Positions 27,521 to 36,366 of a stretch of DNA of 64,000 nt are shown here, piece after piece. Both the position numbers and the translations under genes were made by a program. Where the stretch lies: assembly GCF_000186865.1 (NCBI RefSeq), contig NW_008705566.1, positions 1,853,699 through 1,917,698 of the forward strand, given 5' to 3'. Below the pieces are notes generated by a model. It did no database searches, was not told the DNA's origin, and was given only the letters and a program-made list of their open reading frames with translations. Position 1 is the first letter of the stretch; the number at the start of each line of letters is the position of its first letter. The DNA comes from Aureococcus anophagefferens. Taxonomy: Eukaryota; Sar; Pelagophyceae; Pelagomonadales; Pelagomonadaceae.

Positions 27521-28769
27521 ATGCAGCCCCGGCACGTCGCCGCCGGCGTCGGCGCGGGCCTCGCCCTGTGGCTCCTCTGGCGGCGGCTCCGACGGCGGCA
27601 GGACGCGAAGGCCGCACTCCACGCGACGGTCGTCCTCGCCAGCGCCGGCGGCCGCGCGCAGCCGCACGCCGTGCTGCACACGGGCCGCCTCATGCCCCTG
27701 GTCGGCCTCGGCACGTGGAAGGCGAAGCCGGGCGACGTCGAGCGCGCGGTCCGCGCCGCCATCGAGGCCGGCTACCGGCACATCGACTGCGCCAAATGCT
27801 ACGACAACGAGAGGGAAGTCGGCGCCGCGATCAGGGGCTGCCTCGACGCCGGCGTCTGCGCGCGCGAGGACCTGTTCGTCACGTCCAAGCTCTGGAACAC
27901 GGAGAAGAAATACGCGCGCGACGTCAGGAACGCGCTCGAGAACACGCTCCGCGACCTCCAGCTGGACTACCTGGACCTGTACTTAATTCATTGGCCCGTC
28001 GCCTTCGGCCGCGTCGTCAACTGCGCGTGCCACGGCAACGCGGGCGACGGCGCCATCTGCCCGTTCCCGAAGCGCGCGGACGGGGGCCTGAAGTACGACG
28101 ACGCGCGTCGCCGCGTCTTGAAAATGAATTCCGGAGATTTGGACGCCATTCAGGTGCCCCACGCGGAGACGTGGCGCGCGCTCGAGGCCTGCGTCGACGG
28201 CGGCCTCGCGACGCACATCGGCGTGTCGAACTTTAACGAGGCGCAACTCCAGGCGCTGCTCGACGCGTGCACCGTGCGGCCGGCCGTGAACCAGATCGAA
28301 CTGCATCCCTACAACGCGTCGCCGGCGCTGTGCGCCTACTGCGCCGAACAGGGCATCTTGCTGACGAGCTACTGCGTCCTCGGCCACGGCAGCGGCGCGG
28401 GCGTGCCGCTCTTGGAGAGCCCCGTCGTCGCGGCCATCGCCGAGAGGCGCGGCATGACGCCCGCGCAGGTGCTCATCCGCTTCCAGACGGAGCGCGGCGC
28501 GGCTCGGCGCCGAACGCGGGGCTTCGACGCGATCGGAACGCGGCGTAGGTATCGCGGCGATCCCGAAGTCGACGACGCCCGCGCGCATCGTGTCCAACCT
28601 CGACGCGGCGGACCCGTCCCAGCGCCTCGAGCCCGAGGACCTCGACGCGCTCCTCGCGATGGACGTGGGCTGGCGGTTCTGCGCCGCGCTCCGCGACAAG
28701 CACCTGGCCCAGTACCCCTTCAAGGACGAGCTGCCCGTGCTCATGCGACACGCGAAGCAGGCGAAGTAA
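27521..28769 (+). CDS. Aldo-keto reductase with N-terminal membrane anchor, two exons
   Basis: Exon 1 is 27521-28496 and exon 2 is 28549-28769. The 52-nt intron 28497-28548 has a GC donor and a GTAG acceptor. Only this join converts the broken frame into RFQTERGIAAIPKSTTPARI, the conserved cofactor strand of the family. The 398-residue product starts with a hydrophobic anchor (VAAGVGAGLALWLLW) and an Arg-rich stop-transfer. Next come LMPLVGLGTW, GYRHIDCAKCYDNE (Asp and Tyr of the tetrad), FVTSKLWNTEK (Lys), YLIHWPV (His) and HIGVSNFNEAQL. It should reduce aldehydes or ketones with NADPH at a membrane surface. A Cys-rich insertion of about 40 residues (CACHGNAGDGAICPF) follows the HWP motif. 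Confidence 0.92.
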
Positions 28770-28954
28770 GGGTGTTGTTTGAGCGTATTTTTTCGCAACC
28801 GGCACGGTGCGCTCCAGACTGCCGGGCCGCCGGAGCACGTTGCACGAAATCCTACCCGAAGCCCAGACCTTCTGGTGATCGGAAGCGCGTGTTGACGACG
28901 TGATACGCGCCCCCACACGCATCCCTACATCCTAAAGGAGCACACCGCACGAGC

Positions 28955-30217
28955 ATGTACTACCTGGAGTCCACGGGCGAAACCGTGCGTTCGTCGGGCC
29001 CCTTCGAGGTCGTCTTCTCCAAACACACGAATTCTTGGTGTTTCAAGACGCTCGGCGGCTCGCTCCGCGCCCGCAAGACCGGGGGCGTGGACTTCAACGG
29101 CGGGGGCGGCGCCTGGTCTCAGTGGCGGCGCAACCCCCTCGCGTCGACGGACGCGGAGGTGTTGCGGAACGTCGCCGATCCGACGAAACTGTTGCGTTGG
29201 GGCCGCGAGGGTCTCGCCGCGAAGACGACGCTCATCGACGACGATCCGACGACCCACTTCCGCCTCGCGCTCGTGTCGCGCATCACGCCGCCCGTGTCGC
29301 CGGCGTCGAACACGGGGTGGGAGGACGCGTCGATCGTGCCGCGAGACCGGAGCCGGAGCCTGTCGCTGAGCTTCGCGAGCGTGAGCGGCTCCGAGCAGAG
29401 CCGGAGCCGGAGCCGGTCCTTCAGCCTCGGCCGGTCGTCGAGCGAGTCGAGCGACGTCGAGCGCCGGGCGTCGTGGCGCGAGGACGTGGACCTCACGCCG
29501 CGGGACCTCGAGGCGTTTTCGCGCCGGGGCTTCGTCGTCGTCCGCGGCTGCGCGTCGCGGTGGATCGCCGGCGAGGCGCGCCGCGCCGTCAACGCCGCGG
29601 TCTTCGCGCGCGGAACCCTGCGGCACGTCGAGAAGGACCCCGCGGTGCTCGACGTGCTGTTCGAGAGCGACGCGTGGACGCTCGCGTCGCGCCTCGTCGG
29701 CCGCGACGAGGTCAAGACGGCGCGGCCCCGGACGTCCGTCCGCGTCTCGCCGCCGTCGCGCGACGTGGAGCGCGACGTCGCGCGCGCGGGCCGCGACGCG
29801 GCCCTGGGGACGACGGCCTGGGCCGTCGACGCCTCCTGCGCGCTCCGCGTCTTCGTCGCTCTCTCGGACTTCGAGGGCGACACGCGGGGCGGCCTCGTCG
29901 TCTTCCCGGGCTCCCACGAGACCGTCCACGCGGCGACGTCGCGGCCGCGGCTCCGGGGCGGCGTCGAGCTCGAGCTCGACGCGGGCGACGCGGTCCTGCT
30001 CCACCCGCTGCTCGCGACGGCCTGGGCCGTCAACGGCGCGCCCGACCCGGGCTTCGGCGTCGTGTTCCGCCTCGAGCGGAACACGCCGGGCGACGGCGGC
30101 GGCCTCTTCGGCGCCTTCGACGCGCTCACGGCCCTCGGCCAGACGGGCGACTTCGACGAGCTCGGCGCGGACCTGGAGCAGTTCGGGGCCGGCGACGACC
30201 ACCCCTTCTTCATGTAG
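28955..30217 (+). CDS. Phytanoyl-CoA-dioxygenase-like protein with altered iron site
   Basis: The protein has 420 residues. The first ~95 (MYYLESTGETVRSSGPFEVV) form an unassigned domain. A Ser/Arg-rich linker (RSRSRSFSLGRSSSE) follows. From about 180 the sequence follows the double-stranded beta-helix of the PhyH family: FSRRGFVVVRGCASRWIAGE, ALRVFVALSDFEGDTRGGLV, VFPGSHE and GDAVLLHPLLATAWAV. The strand that should carry the first His-x-Asp ligand reads TAWAVDAS, with Ala or Val where His is expected. The later His in LLHPLL is kept. Iron binding may therefore be weakened or lost, so it may be a pseudoenzyme. No targeting peptide is visible. Confidence 0.7.
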   Translation: MYYLESTGETVRSSGPFEVVFSKHTNSWCFKTLGGSLRARKTGGVDFNGGGGAWSQWRRNPLASTDAEVLRNVADPTKLLRWGREGLAAKTTLIDDDPTTHFRLALVSRITPPVSPASNTGWEDASIVPRDRSRSLSLSFASVSGSEQSRSRSRSFSLGRSSSESSDVERRASWREDVDLTPRDLEAFSRRGFVVVRGCASRWIAGEARRAVNAAVFARGTLRHVEKDPAVLDVLFESDAWTLASRLVGRDEVKTARPRTSVRVSPPSRDVERDVARAGRDAALGTTAWAVDASCALRVFVALSDFEGDTRGGLVVFPGSHETVHAATSRPRLRGGVELELDAGDAVLLHPLLATAWAVNGAPDPGFGVVFRLERNTPGDGGGLFGAFDALTALGQTGDFDELGADLEQFGAGDDHPFFM

Positions 30218-30297
30218 ATAGCCGCCATGATGACTGCCTGTACATAAACCACCCTTCGTAGCATGGTGCGGCTACTTGAGTAGTAGGGCCTCTAACA

Positions 30298-31074
30298 CTA
30301 CCCCCCGAACACGAAGTGGCGCGACGGGTAGAGGATGCGGTCCGCGGGCATGCCGATGATGGCGGCGTGCGACTCCGGGAAACAGGCCACGCCCGCGTCG
30401 CCGCCCGCGGCGCCGGCGACGACGAGCGTCGGGAAGAAGTGCTCGGACTCGCCGGCCCTGTGGCACACGCGCGCGCCCGGCGCGGCGTCCCAGCGCCGGA
30501 GCCGCGCGACCTTGTCGGCGGCGCCGAGCGACTCGACGAGCCAATCGTCGAAGGCGAAGGCCGCGTCGATGTTCGGCCGCCGCGGCGGGCCGAAGAGCAC
30601 GGAGAAGTTGTGGATCGACGGCACGCCCGACCCCACGACCACGACGCCCTGGGCCCGGAGCGGCGCGAGCGCCTCGCCCATCGCGAGGTGCGCCGCCGGG
30701 TCCTCGGTCCCGCGCAGCGACACGGCGACGACGGGCACGCCCCGGAACGCGCGCAGGCAGTCGCTGAGGCCGTGGCCGCGCACGGAGCCCCGGACCGCGT
30801 CCGGGACGGCCGCCACGACGGCGTCGCAGAGCGCCGCGTCGCTCCCCGCGAAGGCGACGCCGCGGCCGGCCGCGCCGAAGGCGTGCGCCTCGACGACGAC
30901 GACGCCCGTCGGCGCGCGCGGCAGCGTCTTCAGGAAGCTCTCCAGCATGTTTGACACGCCCGCGCCGCCGCCGGGCCCGTGGTTCATCGTCAGGACCGGC
31001 ATCTTCTCGCCGGCCTGGGGCGCGAAGGTCGCCGTGCTGCCGAAGAGGTAGGATGTCATGGCGGCGAGCGGCAT
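30298..31074 (-). CDS. LigB/DODA-type extradiol ring-cleavage dioxygenase
   Basis: The start is the ATG at 31074 (MPLAAMTSYLFGSTATFAPQ); a GTG further upstream is not used. The 258-residue product has the class III extradiol dioxygenase pattern: PVLTMNHGPGGG near the N-terminus, VVVVEAHAFG, GVVVVGSGVPSIHNFSVLFG and SEHFFPTLVVAGAAGGD. The His residues that bind Fe(II)/Zn in DODA-like enzymes are present. Plant DODA makes betalamic acid and bacterial relatives open catechols; the algal substrate is unknown. The length fits the family. Confidence 0.85.
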   Translation of the reverse strand: MPLAAMTSYLFGSTATFAPQAGEKMPVLTMNHGPGGGAGVSNMLESFLKTLPRAPTGVVVVEAHAFGAAGRGVAFAGSDAALCDAVVAAVPDAVRGSVRGHGLSDCLRAFRGVPVVAVSLRGTEDPAAHLAMGEALAPLRAQGVVVVGSGVPSIHNFSVLFGPPRRPNIDAAFAFDDWLVESLGAADKVARLRRWDAAPGARVCHRAGESEHFFPTLVVAGAAGGDAGVACFPESHAAIIGMPADRILYPSRHFVFGG

Positions 31075-31271
31075 CGCGGTTGTTATGACGCGTACCGCGC
31101 AGTGCTGCTCGACGACGACGCCCGGCGTCGATGCTCGAACAATCGCCTCGGAAGAGCGTTTCTTGAGGGTCAACTTGTCGTCAACCACGACCTCAATCCT
31201 GCACTCGTCGCGACGTTACGGCGACGCCCCCGGCGCGAGCCGGCGCGGGGGCAGGTTGGGGGTCCCCCGGC

Positions 31272-32591
31272 CTAGGGCTCGGGCGCCTTGCCGTCGAAGA
31301 GGAGGCCGCCGATGTCGCGCGCGATGTCGAGCGTCGCGTTCGGCCGCGCGGCGCGGAGCGCCTCCTTCTGCATGGCCTCGCGCTCGCCGGCCCGCGTGAG
31401 CCAGCGCGTGAGCGTCTCGGCGATCTTCTTGGGCTTCTTGACGAAGGCGCCGAAGCCGTTGCCCTCGACGAACTTGACGTTGCCGTACTCCTGGCCCGGG
31501 AGGTGCGAGCTCAGGAGGCAGGGCAGGCCCCGCGTCGCCGCCTCGGCGATGGTGCCCGGCCCCGCCTTGGTGACGATGCAGTCCGCCGCCGCCATCCACT
31601 CGTCCATGTTCTGCACGAAGCCGAGGATCGTCGGCTTGACGTTCGGGGGCCAGTCGCGCGCCTCGAGGTCCGCCTTCACGGCCTCGTTCTTGCCGCAGAC
31701 GACGACGAGGCCCGCCTCCTCGCCGGCGTCGCCGAGGTCGTCGCCGCAGGCGATCGCGACCTTGGCGATGCCGCCGACGCCGTCGCCGCCGCCGACGACG
31801 AGCGCCGTCGGCCGGCCGCCCTCCAGCCCCAGCGCCGCGCGCACCTCCTCCTTGGACCGGCTCTCGGCCGTCCAGAAGCCCTCGCGCAGCGGCAACCCGC
31901 GGAGCCGCAGCTTCGACTCGTCCAGGCCGCAGCGGCTCCCCATCTCGTAGAGCGCGTCGCTCGGCACGAACGTGTAGTCCGCGCGCTTGTGGAACCACGT
32001 GTTGTGCGCGGAGCCCAGGTCGGTGACGACCGTGACGAAGGGCGTCGTGCGCGACCCGCCGTCCAGCTCCTCGAGCGCCCGGAGCGGGATGTCCTGGCAG
32101 AGCGGGTGCACGGACACGACCATGTCCGGCGCGTGATGCGAGATGCAGTCGCGGAACTTCTCGAAGCACTGCCAGCGGCTCGTCAGCTCCTGGAGCTTGC
32201 GGCTCGGGTAGAAGCGGCCGTAGTACCAGATGATGCGCCAGATCCACGTCCGCTTCGCCGCGATCTGGTACCACGGCACAAAGTTCGAGTACGGCCAGCA
32301 CGAGTGGTCCGTCCAGATGTCGACGATGTCCGCCTCGACGCGGCCCGGGTAGAGCTCGTCCAGCGCGTTGACGAGGGCCTTGGCCGACGCGCGGTGGCCG
32401 CCGCCCGTGTCGCTCATGAGGAGCAAAACCCGTTTTTTGTCGCTCGCGACGGCGGGCGCGACGGCGGAGGCGACGACTCGCGTCCGCAGCGGTCGTCTGT
32501 CGGTGAGGACTCCGCGCGCCACCGTGCGCGCGCCGGGCGGCGCCACGAGGGCGCCGGCGCCGGCGGCGCACAGCGCGAGGATCGTCAACAT
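31272..32591 (-). CDS. MGD1: Monogalactosyldiacylglycerol (MGDG) synthase, plastid
   Basis: The protein has 439 residues. The start MLTILALCAAGAGALVAPPG is a signal peptide ending in an ASAF-like site (GALVAPP), and an Arg/Ala/Val transit region follows. The GT28 catalytic region shows VLLLMSDTGGGHRASAKALV, DIWTDHSCWPYSNFVPWYQI, VVTDLGSAHNTWFHK, the nucleotide-sugar motif VTKAGPGTIAEAATRGLPCL, and PGQEYGNVKFVEGNGFG. It transfers galactose from UDP-Gal to diacylglycerol, making the main thylakoid lipid at the plastid envelope. The ATG at 32591 is chosen because it begins the presequence. It shares an 85-bp divergent promoter with a plastid-targeted methyltransferase. Confidence 0.94.
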   Translation of the reverse strand: MLTILALCAAGAGALVAPPGARTVARGVLTDRRPLRTRVVASAVAPAVASDKKRVLLLMSDTGGGHRASAKALVNALDELYPGRVEADIVDIWTDHSCWPYSNFVPWYQIAAKRTWIWRIIWYYGRFYPSRKLQELTSRWQCFEKFRDCISHHAPDMVVSVHPLCQDIPLRALEELDGGSRTTPFVTVVTDLGSAHNTWFHKRADYTFVPSDALYEMGSRCGLDESKLRLRGLPLREGFWTAESRSKEEVRAALGLEGGRPTALVVGGGDGVGGIAKVAIACGDDLGDAGEEAGLVVVCGKNEAVKADLEARDWPPNVKPTILGFVQNMDEWMAAADCIVTKAGPGTIAEAATRGLPCLLSSHLPGQEYGNVKFVEGNGFGAFVKKPKKIAETLTRWLTRAGEREAMQKEALRAARPNATLDIARDIGGLLFDGKAPEP

Positions 32592-32676
32592 CACGATCGT
32601 GATGAGTGCTCCGAGCCGAGCCGGATCGACGCCGCCAGCACAGTCGCGACCGCTCGTCGCGCCGCCAAGCACACCG
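32592..32676. promoter_or_regulatory. 85-bp bidirectional promoter between two plastid genes
   Basis: Only 85 bp separate the start codons of MGDG synthase (-) and the methyltransferase (+), so both 5' UTRs and promoters must fit here. GCCGCCAAGCACAC near 32661-32674 also occurs upstream of the alpha/beta-hydrolase gene near 34870. Shared control is inferred from position. Confidence 0.6.
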
Positions 32677-33501
32677 ATGCGCAGCGTCCTCGCAACTCTC
32701 TGCACCGCCACGGCGTCGGCCTTCAGCCCCTTTGGCAAGTTCCTGCCCGACGGCTTCGGCTTCCGGCGCATGTCGGGCTTCCCGGCCAACGCCGTCGGCG
32801 TGAGCGACGTGCTCGCGTCGCCGCAGTGGCCCGCGGACTGGCCCTACGCGCCGCGGGACTTCCAGCGCGCCGACGACCTGCCGGACCAGATCTTCTACGA
32901 CGCGCCGCGGTTCTGCTTCCACGTCGACGACAAGGCCGTCGAAGCGCTCACGGCCCACTACGCCACGGCCTTCAAGGCCTGGGACAAGCCGGCGATCCTG
33001 GATATCTGCGCGAGCCACGTGAGCCACTTCCCCGCGGACATCGCCGACTACGCGGGCAAGCGCGTCGCGCTCGGCATGAACGAGGAGGAGCTCGCGCGGA
33101 ACGAGCAGGTGGACGAGTACGTCGTCAAGGACCTCAACGCGGAGCCGGTCCTGCCCTTCGAGGACGACTCGTTCGACATCGTGACGAACGTCGTCTCCAT
33201 CGACTACCTCACGCAGCCCCTGGCCATCTGCAAGGAGGTCGCGCGCGTGCTGAAGCCCGGCGGCCAGGCCATGTTCGCGCTGTCGAACCGGTGCTTCCCC
33301 AGCAAGGCCGTGGACATCTGGCTGCGCACCAACGACCTCGAACACGTGTTCGTAGTAGGCTCCTACTACCACTACTCCGGCGCCTTCCAGAAGCCCTTCG
33401 CCGTCGAGGTGTCCCCCAACCAGGCGACGACGCCGTGGAGCGGCGGCCGGTCCCAGAACATCGCCTACCTGGCTGTCGTCAAGGCGACGGTGGACAAGTA
33501 A
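32677..33501 (+). CDS. Plastid-targeted SAM-dependent methyltransferase
   Basis: The protein has 274 residues. It begins MRSVLATLCTATASAFSPFG with the heterokont plastid motif ASAF at 13-16, which argues for signal-peptide cleavage followed by import. The catalytic part belongs to a type-11-like methyltransferase group found in photosynthetic organisms. It has an unusual motif I, ILDICASHVSHFPADIADYA, in place of the glycine-rich loop. GMNEEELARNEQ, LPFEDDSFDIVTNVVSIDYL and KEVARVLKPGGQAMFALSNR follow. The substrate is unknown. Its stop lies only 11 bp from the stop of the convergent RNA-binding gene. Confidence 0.88.
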   Translation: MRSVLATLCTATASAFSPFGKFLPDGFGFRRMSGFPANAVGVSDVLASPQWPADWPYAPRDFQRADDLPDQIFYDAPRFCFHVDDKAVEALTAHYATAFKAWDKPAILDICASHVSHFPADIADYAGKRVALGMNEEELARNEQVDEYVVKDLNAEPVLPFEDDSFDIVTNVVSIDYLTQPLAICKEVARVLKPGGQAMFALSNRCFPSKAVDIWLRTNDLEHVFVVGSYYHYSGAFQKPFAVEVSPNQATTPWSGGRSQNIAYLAVVKATVDK

Positions 33502-33512
33502 GGTTCGGAGGT

Positions 33513-34553
33513 TTAGCTGCGCCCGCGCCCGCGCCCGCCTCCGCGGCCCCGCCCTCGCCCTTTGCCGCGGCCCTTGCCGCGGCCCTTGCCGAGCTTCACG
33601 AGGCGCCCCGCGCGCTTCTGCTTGTGGACCGGCGGCGCGACGCCGCGCTTGACGTCGCGCAGGATGCCCATGAGGAAGGCGGACACGGACTTGATCGCCG
33701 GCGCGGCCTGCTTCCGGGACCGGTCCGCCGCGACCTTTTTCGCGACGTCGTCGAGCGCCCGGCGCACGTCGTCCTCGGAGAACTCGGTCATGTAGGCGCG
33801 GCAGCGGCCGTCGACGTCGGCCCTGGCGAGCACCGACGCGTGGGCCTCGATGGCCGCGGCCACCAAATGGTCGACGTGGTCGGGCTCGAGGAGTCTGGGC
33901 GCGCCGCCGTCGTCCTCGCGCGCCGCGCGCTTCAGCACGCCGAGCGCGTAGGCGCTCGGGTTCGCCATGGCCTCCGCGCCCGGGAGCTCGCGCTTCTTCT
34001 GCACGTCGCGGCAGACCTTCTTGGCGACGGAGAAGGGCGCGCGGCCCAGCGCGGCCTTGACCTCGCCGTCGAGCGCGTCCGCGAGGCCGTGCTTCTTCGC
34101 GAGGGCCTCGATGGCGTCGCGGGCCTCCGTGTTTGGCGCCTCGGCCTTGGACGCCTCGGGCTGCTTGGCCTTCAGGCGGCCGGCGTCGTCGTGGCCGTCC
34201 GCGAGCAGCGCGACGCGGAGCCGGTGGCCGAGGAGCACGGAACCGTCGGCCGCGCGGCGGCACGCGTCGGCGTCGCTCTCGGCCTCGAAGACGGCGTAGG
34301 CGAGGCCCGCGTGCTTCCGGCCGGCGTCCTCCGACGAGGCGCCGTCGGCGACGAGGCGGATGGTGGGCCGCCGGCCGTCGACGGCGAGGTGCGCCGCGAG
34401 CTCCTCGGCGCCGGCGTCGTAGGCGAGCTGCGTCACTACCAGCGTCGCCTTCTTCTGGTTGCGCCAGCGCGCCTTCTTCTTCTTTTTGGGCGGGTCCGTG
34501 GAGTCGGGCTGGCTGCGCTTTTTGCTCTCCATTTTGCTGGAGCTGGCTTCCAT
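33513..34553 (-). CDS. Nuclear RRM protein with RGG-like tail
   Basis: The protein has 346 residues from the ATG at 34553 (MEASSSKMESKKRSQPDSTD). A basic nuclear-localisation-like stretch (PPKKKKKARWRNQKK) is followed by an RRM-like fold: ATLVVTQLAYDAGAEELAAH as RNP2 side, HAGLAYAVFEAESDADACRR as RNP1 side. A helical region follows with two copies of a short motif (NPSAYALGVLKRAARE and SVSAFLMGILRDVKR). The C-terminus is a GKGRGKGRGRGRG tail, typical for RNA binding. The frame extends upstream for more than a kilobase but without protein-like content. An mRNA- or rRNA-related role is inferred. Confidence 0.8.
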   Translation of the reverse strand: MEASSSKMESKKRSQPDSTDPPKKKKKARWRNQKKATLVVTQLAYDAGAEELAAHLAVDGRRPTIRLVADGASSEDAGRKHAGLAYAVFEAESDADACRRAADGSVLLGHRLRVALLADGHDDAGRLKAKQPEASKAEAPNTEARDAIEALAKKHGLADALDGEVKAALGRAPFSVAKKVCRDVQKKRELPGAEAMANPSAYALGVLKRAAREDDGGAPRLLEPDHVDHLVAAAIEAHASVLARADVDGRCRAYMTEFSEDDVRRALDDVAKKVAADRSRKQAAPAIKSVSAFLMGILRDVKRGVAPPVHKQKRAGRLVKLGKGRGKGRGKGRGRGRGGGRGRGRS

Positions 34554-34898
34554 CGCTCTCCGGCCGAAGGTTTTGCCACTGGGGGGTTTTGCGGATGTTT
34601 TGCGAGATGCGCCACTCGAGAGCTCTCCCAGCGGTGTCGCGATGGACTCGGAGGCTGCGTGAGTAGCGGACACGTCGTCGTCTTCGGAGCGGCGTAGCCG
34701 GCGTGTACGCCGGTCGCGGCTGGATGCTCTTTTTGTCGGAGTTGAGACTCGCTTGAAGAATTTGTTGAAGCAGCAGCCTCTCTCGTGATTTGCCCGCCTC
34801 GTGGATCGGTGCGTTCGGCGTAAGTACAACCACATCGCCATCGGCGTTGCCAGCGCGACAACCCCTGTGCCGCCAAGCACACGCGCCACAGCACGACG
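34554..34898. other. Divergent promoter region, no gene seen
   Basis: 345 bp lie between the RRM gene and the alpha/beta-hydrolase gene. It holds a 7-bp inverted repeat (CCGGCGT-GT-ACGCCGG, 34698-34713). I see no coding or RNA gene. Confidence 0.45.
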
Positions 34899-36281
34899 AT
34901 GCTCGTCCCAGCCCTGCGCAACCAATCCGCAACCACGCTGAGCAACGCGGTGCAGATGCTCGCCTGCCGCGCGCTGATCCTGTGGATCCGCACGACGCCG
35001 CTGTGGCTCATGGCCGTCGCGCTCCACGCGCTGCCGGCGGCGGCCGCGTTCGCGGCGCGGCACTACGCGCTCTACCTCTGGTGCCTCGGCGAGCTCGCGT
35101 TCGTCAACTACTACATGATGCTGCGCTGGCGCGTGCGGCGCGCGCCGGCGCCGCGGCGCCACGAGTGCGCGACCGCCGGCGACCGCCGGCGCCTCGCCGA
35201 GCGCGCCGTCGACGACATGTGCAACCTCGGCGCCTCGAAGCAGGCCTTCCTCGCGGGCTGGTTCCACGGCGCGACCTGCGTCACGCGCGACGCCTTCGAG
35301 CGCTGGACGGCGTGGGCGTTCTTCGACGCCGAGCCCCACGAGCTCGAGGAGGACGCAAAAGCGGAGCTCCGCGACCTGGTGACGTGGTTCGAGCGGCGCG
35401 TCGGCCACGTCTTCCCGCGCCGAGGGCCAACAGCAAACTGCATCCGCCTCAAGTACGACGCGGTCAACGACGTCTACCGCCCCTTGATGTACTACTGGTG
35501 CACGTGGCACCTCTGGGCGCTCGGGCGCCTCGTCGTCCGCCTGCTCGGCTTCCGCCAGGACGCCGCGGACCGCCGCGTCTTCTACCGCGCGTCGGCGGGG
35601 CCGGGGACGCCCCTCGTCTTCGTCCACGGCATCGGCATCGGCTTCGTCCACTACGCCCTGCTCCTCGCGTCGCTGCCGCGCGAGGCGCCCGTGGTCCTCG
35701 TCGAGTGGCCCCACTGCTCCCAGTGCCTCGACGGCCGCGACCCGCCGAGCCAGCAGGCGACGGTGGCCTCCGTGCGCCGCGCGCTCGCGAGCCGCGGCCA
35801 CGGCCCCGCGGTGTTCCTCGCGCACTCGCTCGGCACGACGGCCGTCGCCTGGTGTTTGAAGGCGAAGCGGTCGCCCGTCCGTTCCGTCATCCTGATCGAC
35901 CCCCTCTGCTTCCTCCTCGTCGCGCCCACGACCGCGTTCAACTTCCTCCACCGCGCGCCGTCGAGCGCCATCCAGCTGCTGCTCCAGTTCTTCATCGCCA
36001 CGGAGCTCTTCACGGCGAACACGATCCAGCGCCACTTCTCCTGGACGCACAACACGCTCTTCGTCGACGATCTGCCGGCGGCGCGGTCGACGGTGATCCT
36101 CGCGGCGAAGGACCTCATCACGAACGCGCCGCTCATCCGCCAGTACCTCCAGCCGGCGGCGTCGCGCGGCGACGTCGACGTCCACTTCCACCGCGGCCTC
36201 GAGCACGGCGAGCTCTTCCTCCGGCCGGCCCTCGTCGCGCGGACCGCGCGCGCCGTGCGCGCGCACTGCGGGTTGCCTTAA
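34899..36281 (+). CDS. Membrane-anchored alpha/beta hydrolase
   Basis: The protein has 460 residues. Two hydrophobic segments lie in the first 80 residues (LWLMAVALHALPAAAAFA and YALYLWCLGELAFVNYYMM). Then comes a region of about 130 residues with HYALLLASLPRE-type and WHLWALGRLVVRLLGF features. The hydrolase fold follows: PLVFVHGIGIGFVHYALL as the oxyanion loop, FLAHSLGTTAVAW as the nucleophile elbow (Ser present; the usual first Gly is Ala), and late candidates for Asp and His (DVHFHRGLEHGELF). A lipid ester substrate is plausible given the anchor, but not shown. It is convergent with the GST gene. Confidence 0.82.
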   Translation: MLVPALRNQSATTLSNAVQMLACRALILWIRTTPLWLMAVALHALPAAAAFAARHYALYLWCLGELAFVNYYMMLRWRVRRAPAPRRHECATAGDRRRLAERAVDDMCNLGASKQAFLAGWFHGATCVTRDAFERWTAWAFFDAEPHELEEDAKAELRDLVTWFERRVGHVFPRRGPTANCIRLKYDAVNDVYRPLMYYWCTWHLWALGRLVVRLLGFRQDAADRRVFYRASAGPGTPLVFVHGIGIGFVHYALLLASLPREAPVVLVEWPHCSQCLDGRDPPSQQATVASVRRALASRGHGPAVFLAHSLGTTAVAWCLKAKRSPVRSVILIDPLCFLLVAPTTAFNFLHRAPSSAIQLLLQFFIATELFTANTIQRHFSWTHNTLFVDDLPAARSTVILAAKDLITNAPLIRQYLQPAASRGDVDVHFHRGLEHGELFLRPALVARTARAVRAHCGLP

Positions 36282-36366
36282 GCCGCCTTCCCTTTCCGTG
36301 CCGTGCGGGCGCACAGCGGGTTGCGTTACACCTTTGGGTTGCGTTACGCCGCTTTCCCTTTCCGCC
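36252..36366. repeat. Imperfect tandem duplication at the junction of two convergent genes
   Basis: The segment 36252-36300 (GCCGTGCG, GCGGGTTGC, CTTCCCTTTCCG) recurs in modified form at 36300-36366, with an extra GGGTTGCGTTAC. The first copy ends the hydrolase gene, with its stop inside TTGCCTTAAG. The second supplies the last codons and stop of the GST gene on the other strand. Confidence 0.65.

Noticed and set aside
31216..34932. A 1,238-codon - strand frame spanning MGDG synthase, methyltransferase and RRM genes
   Set aside because: It crosses genes of both directions and is Arg-rich and low-complexity. The shorter frames within carry recognised domains.
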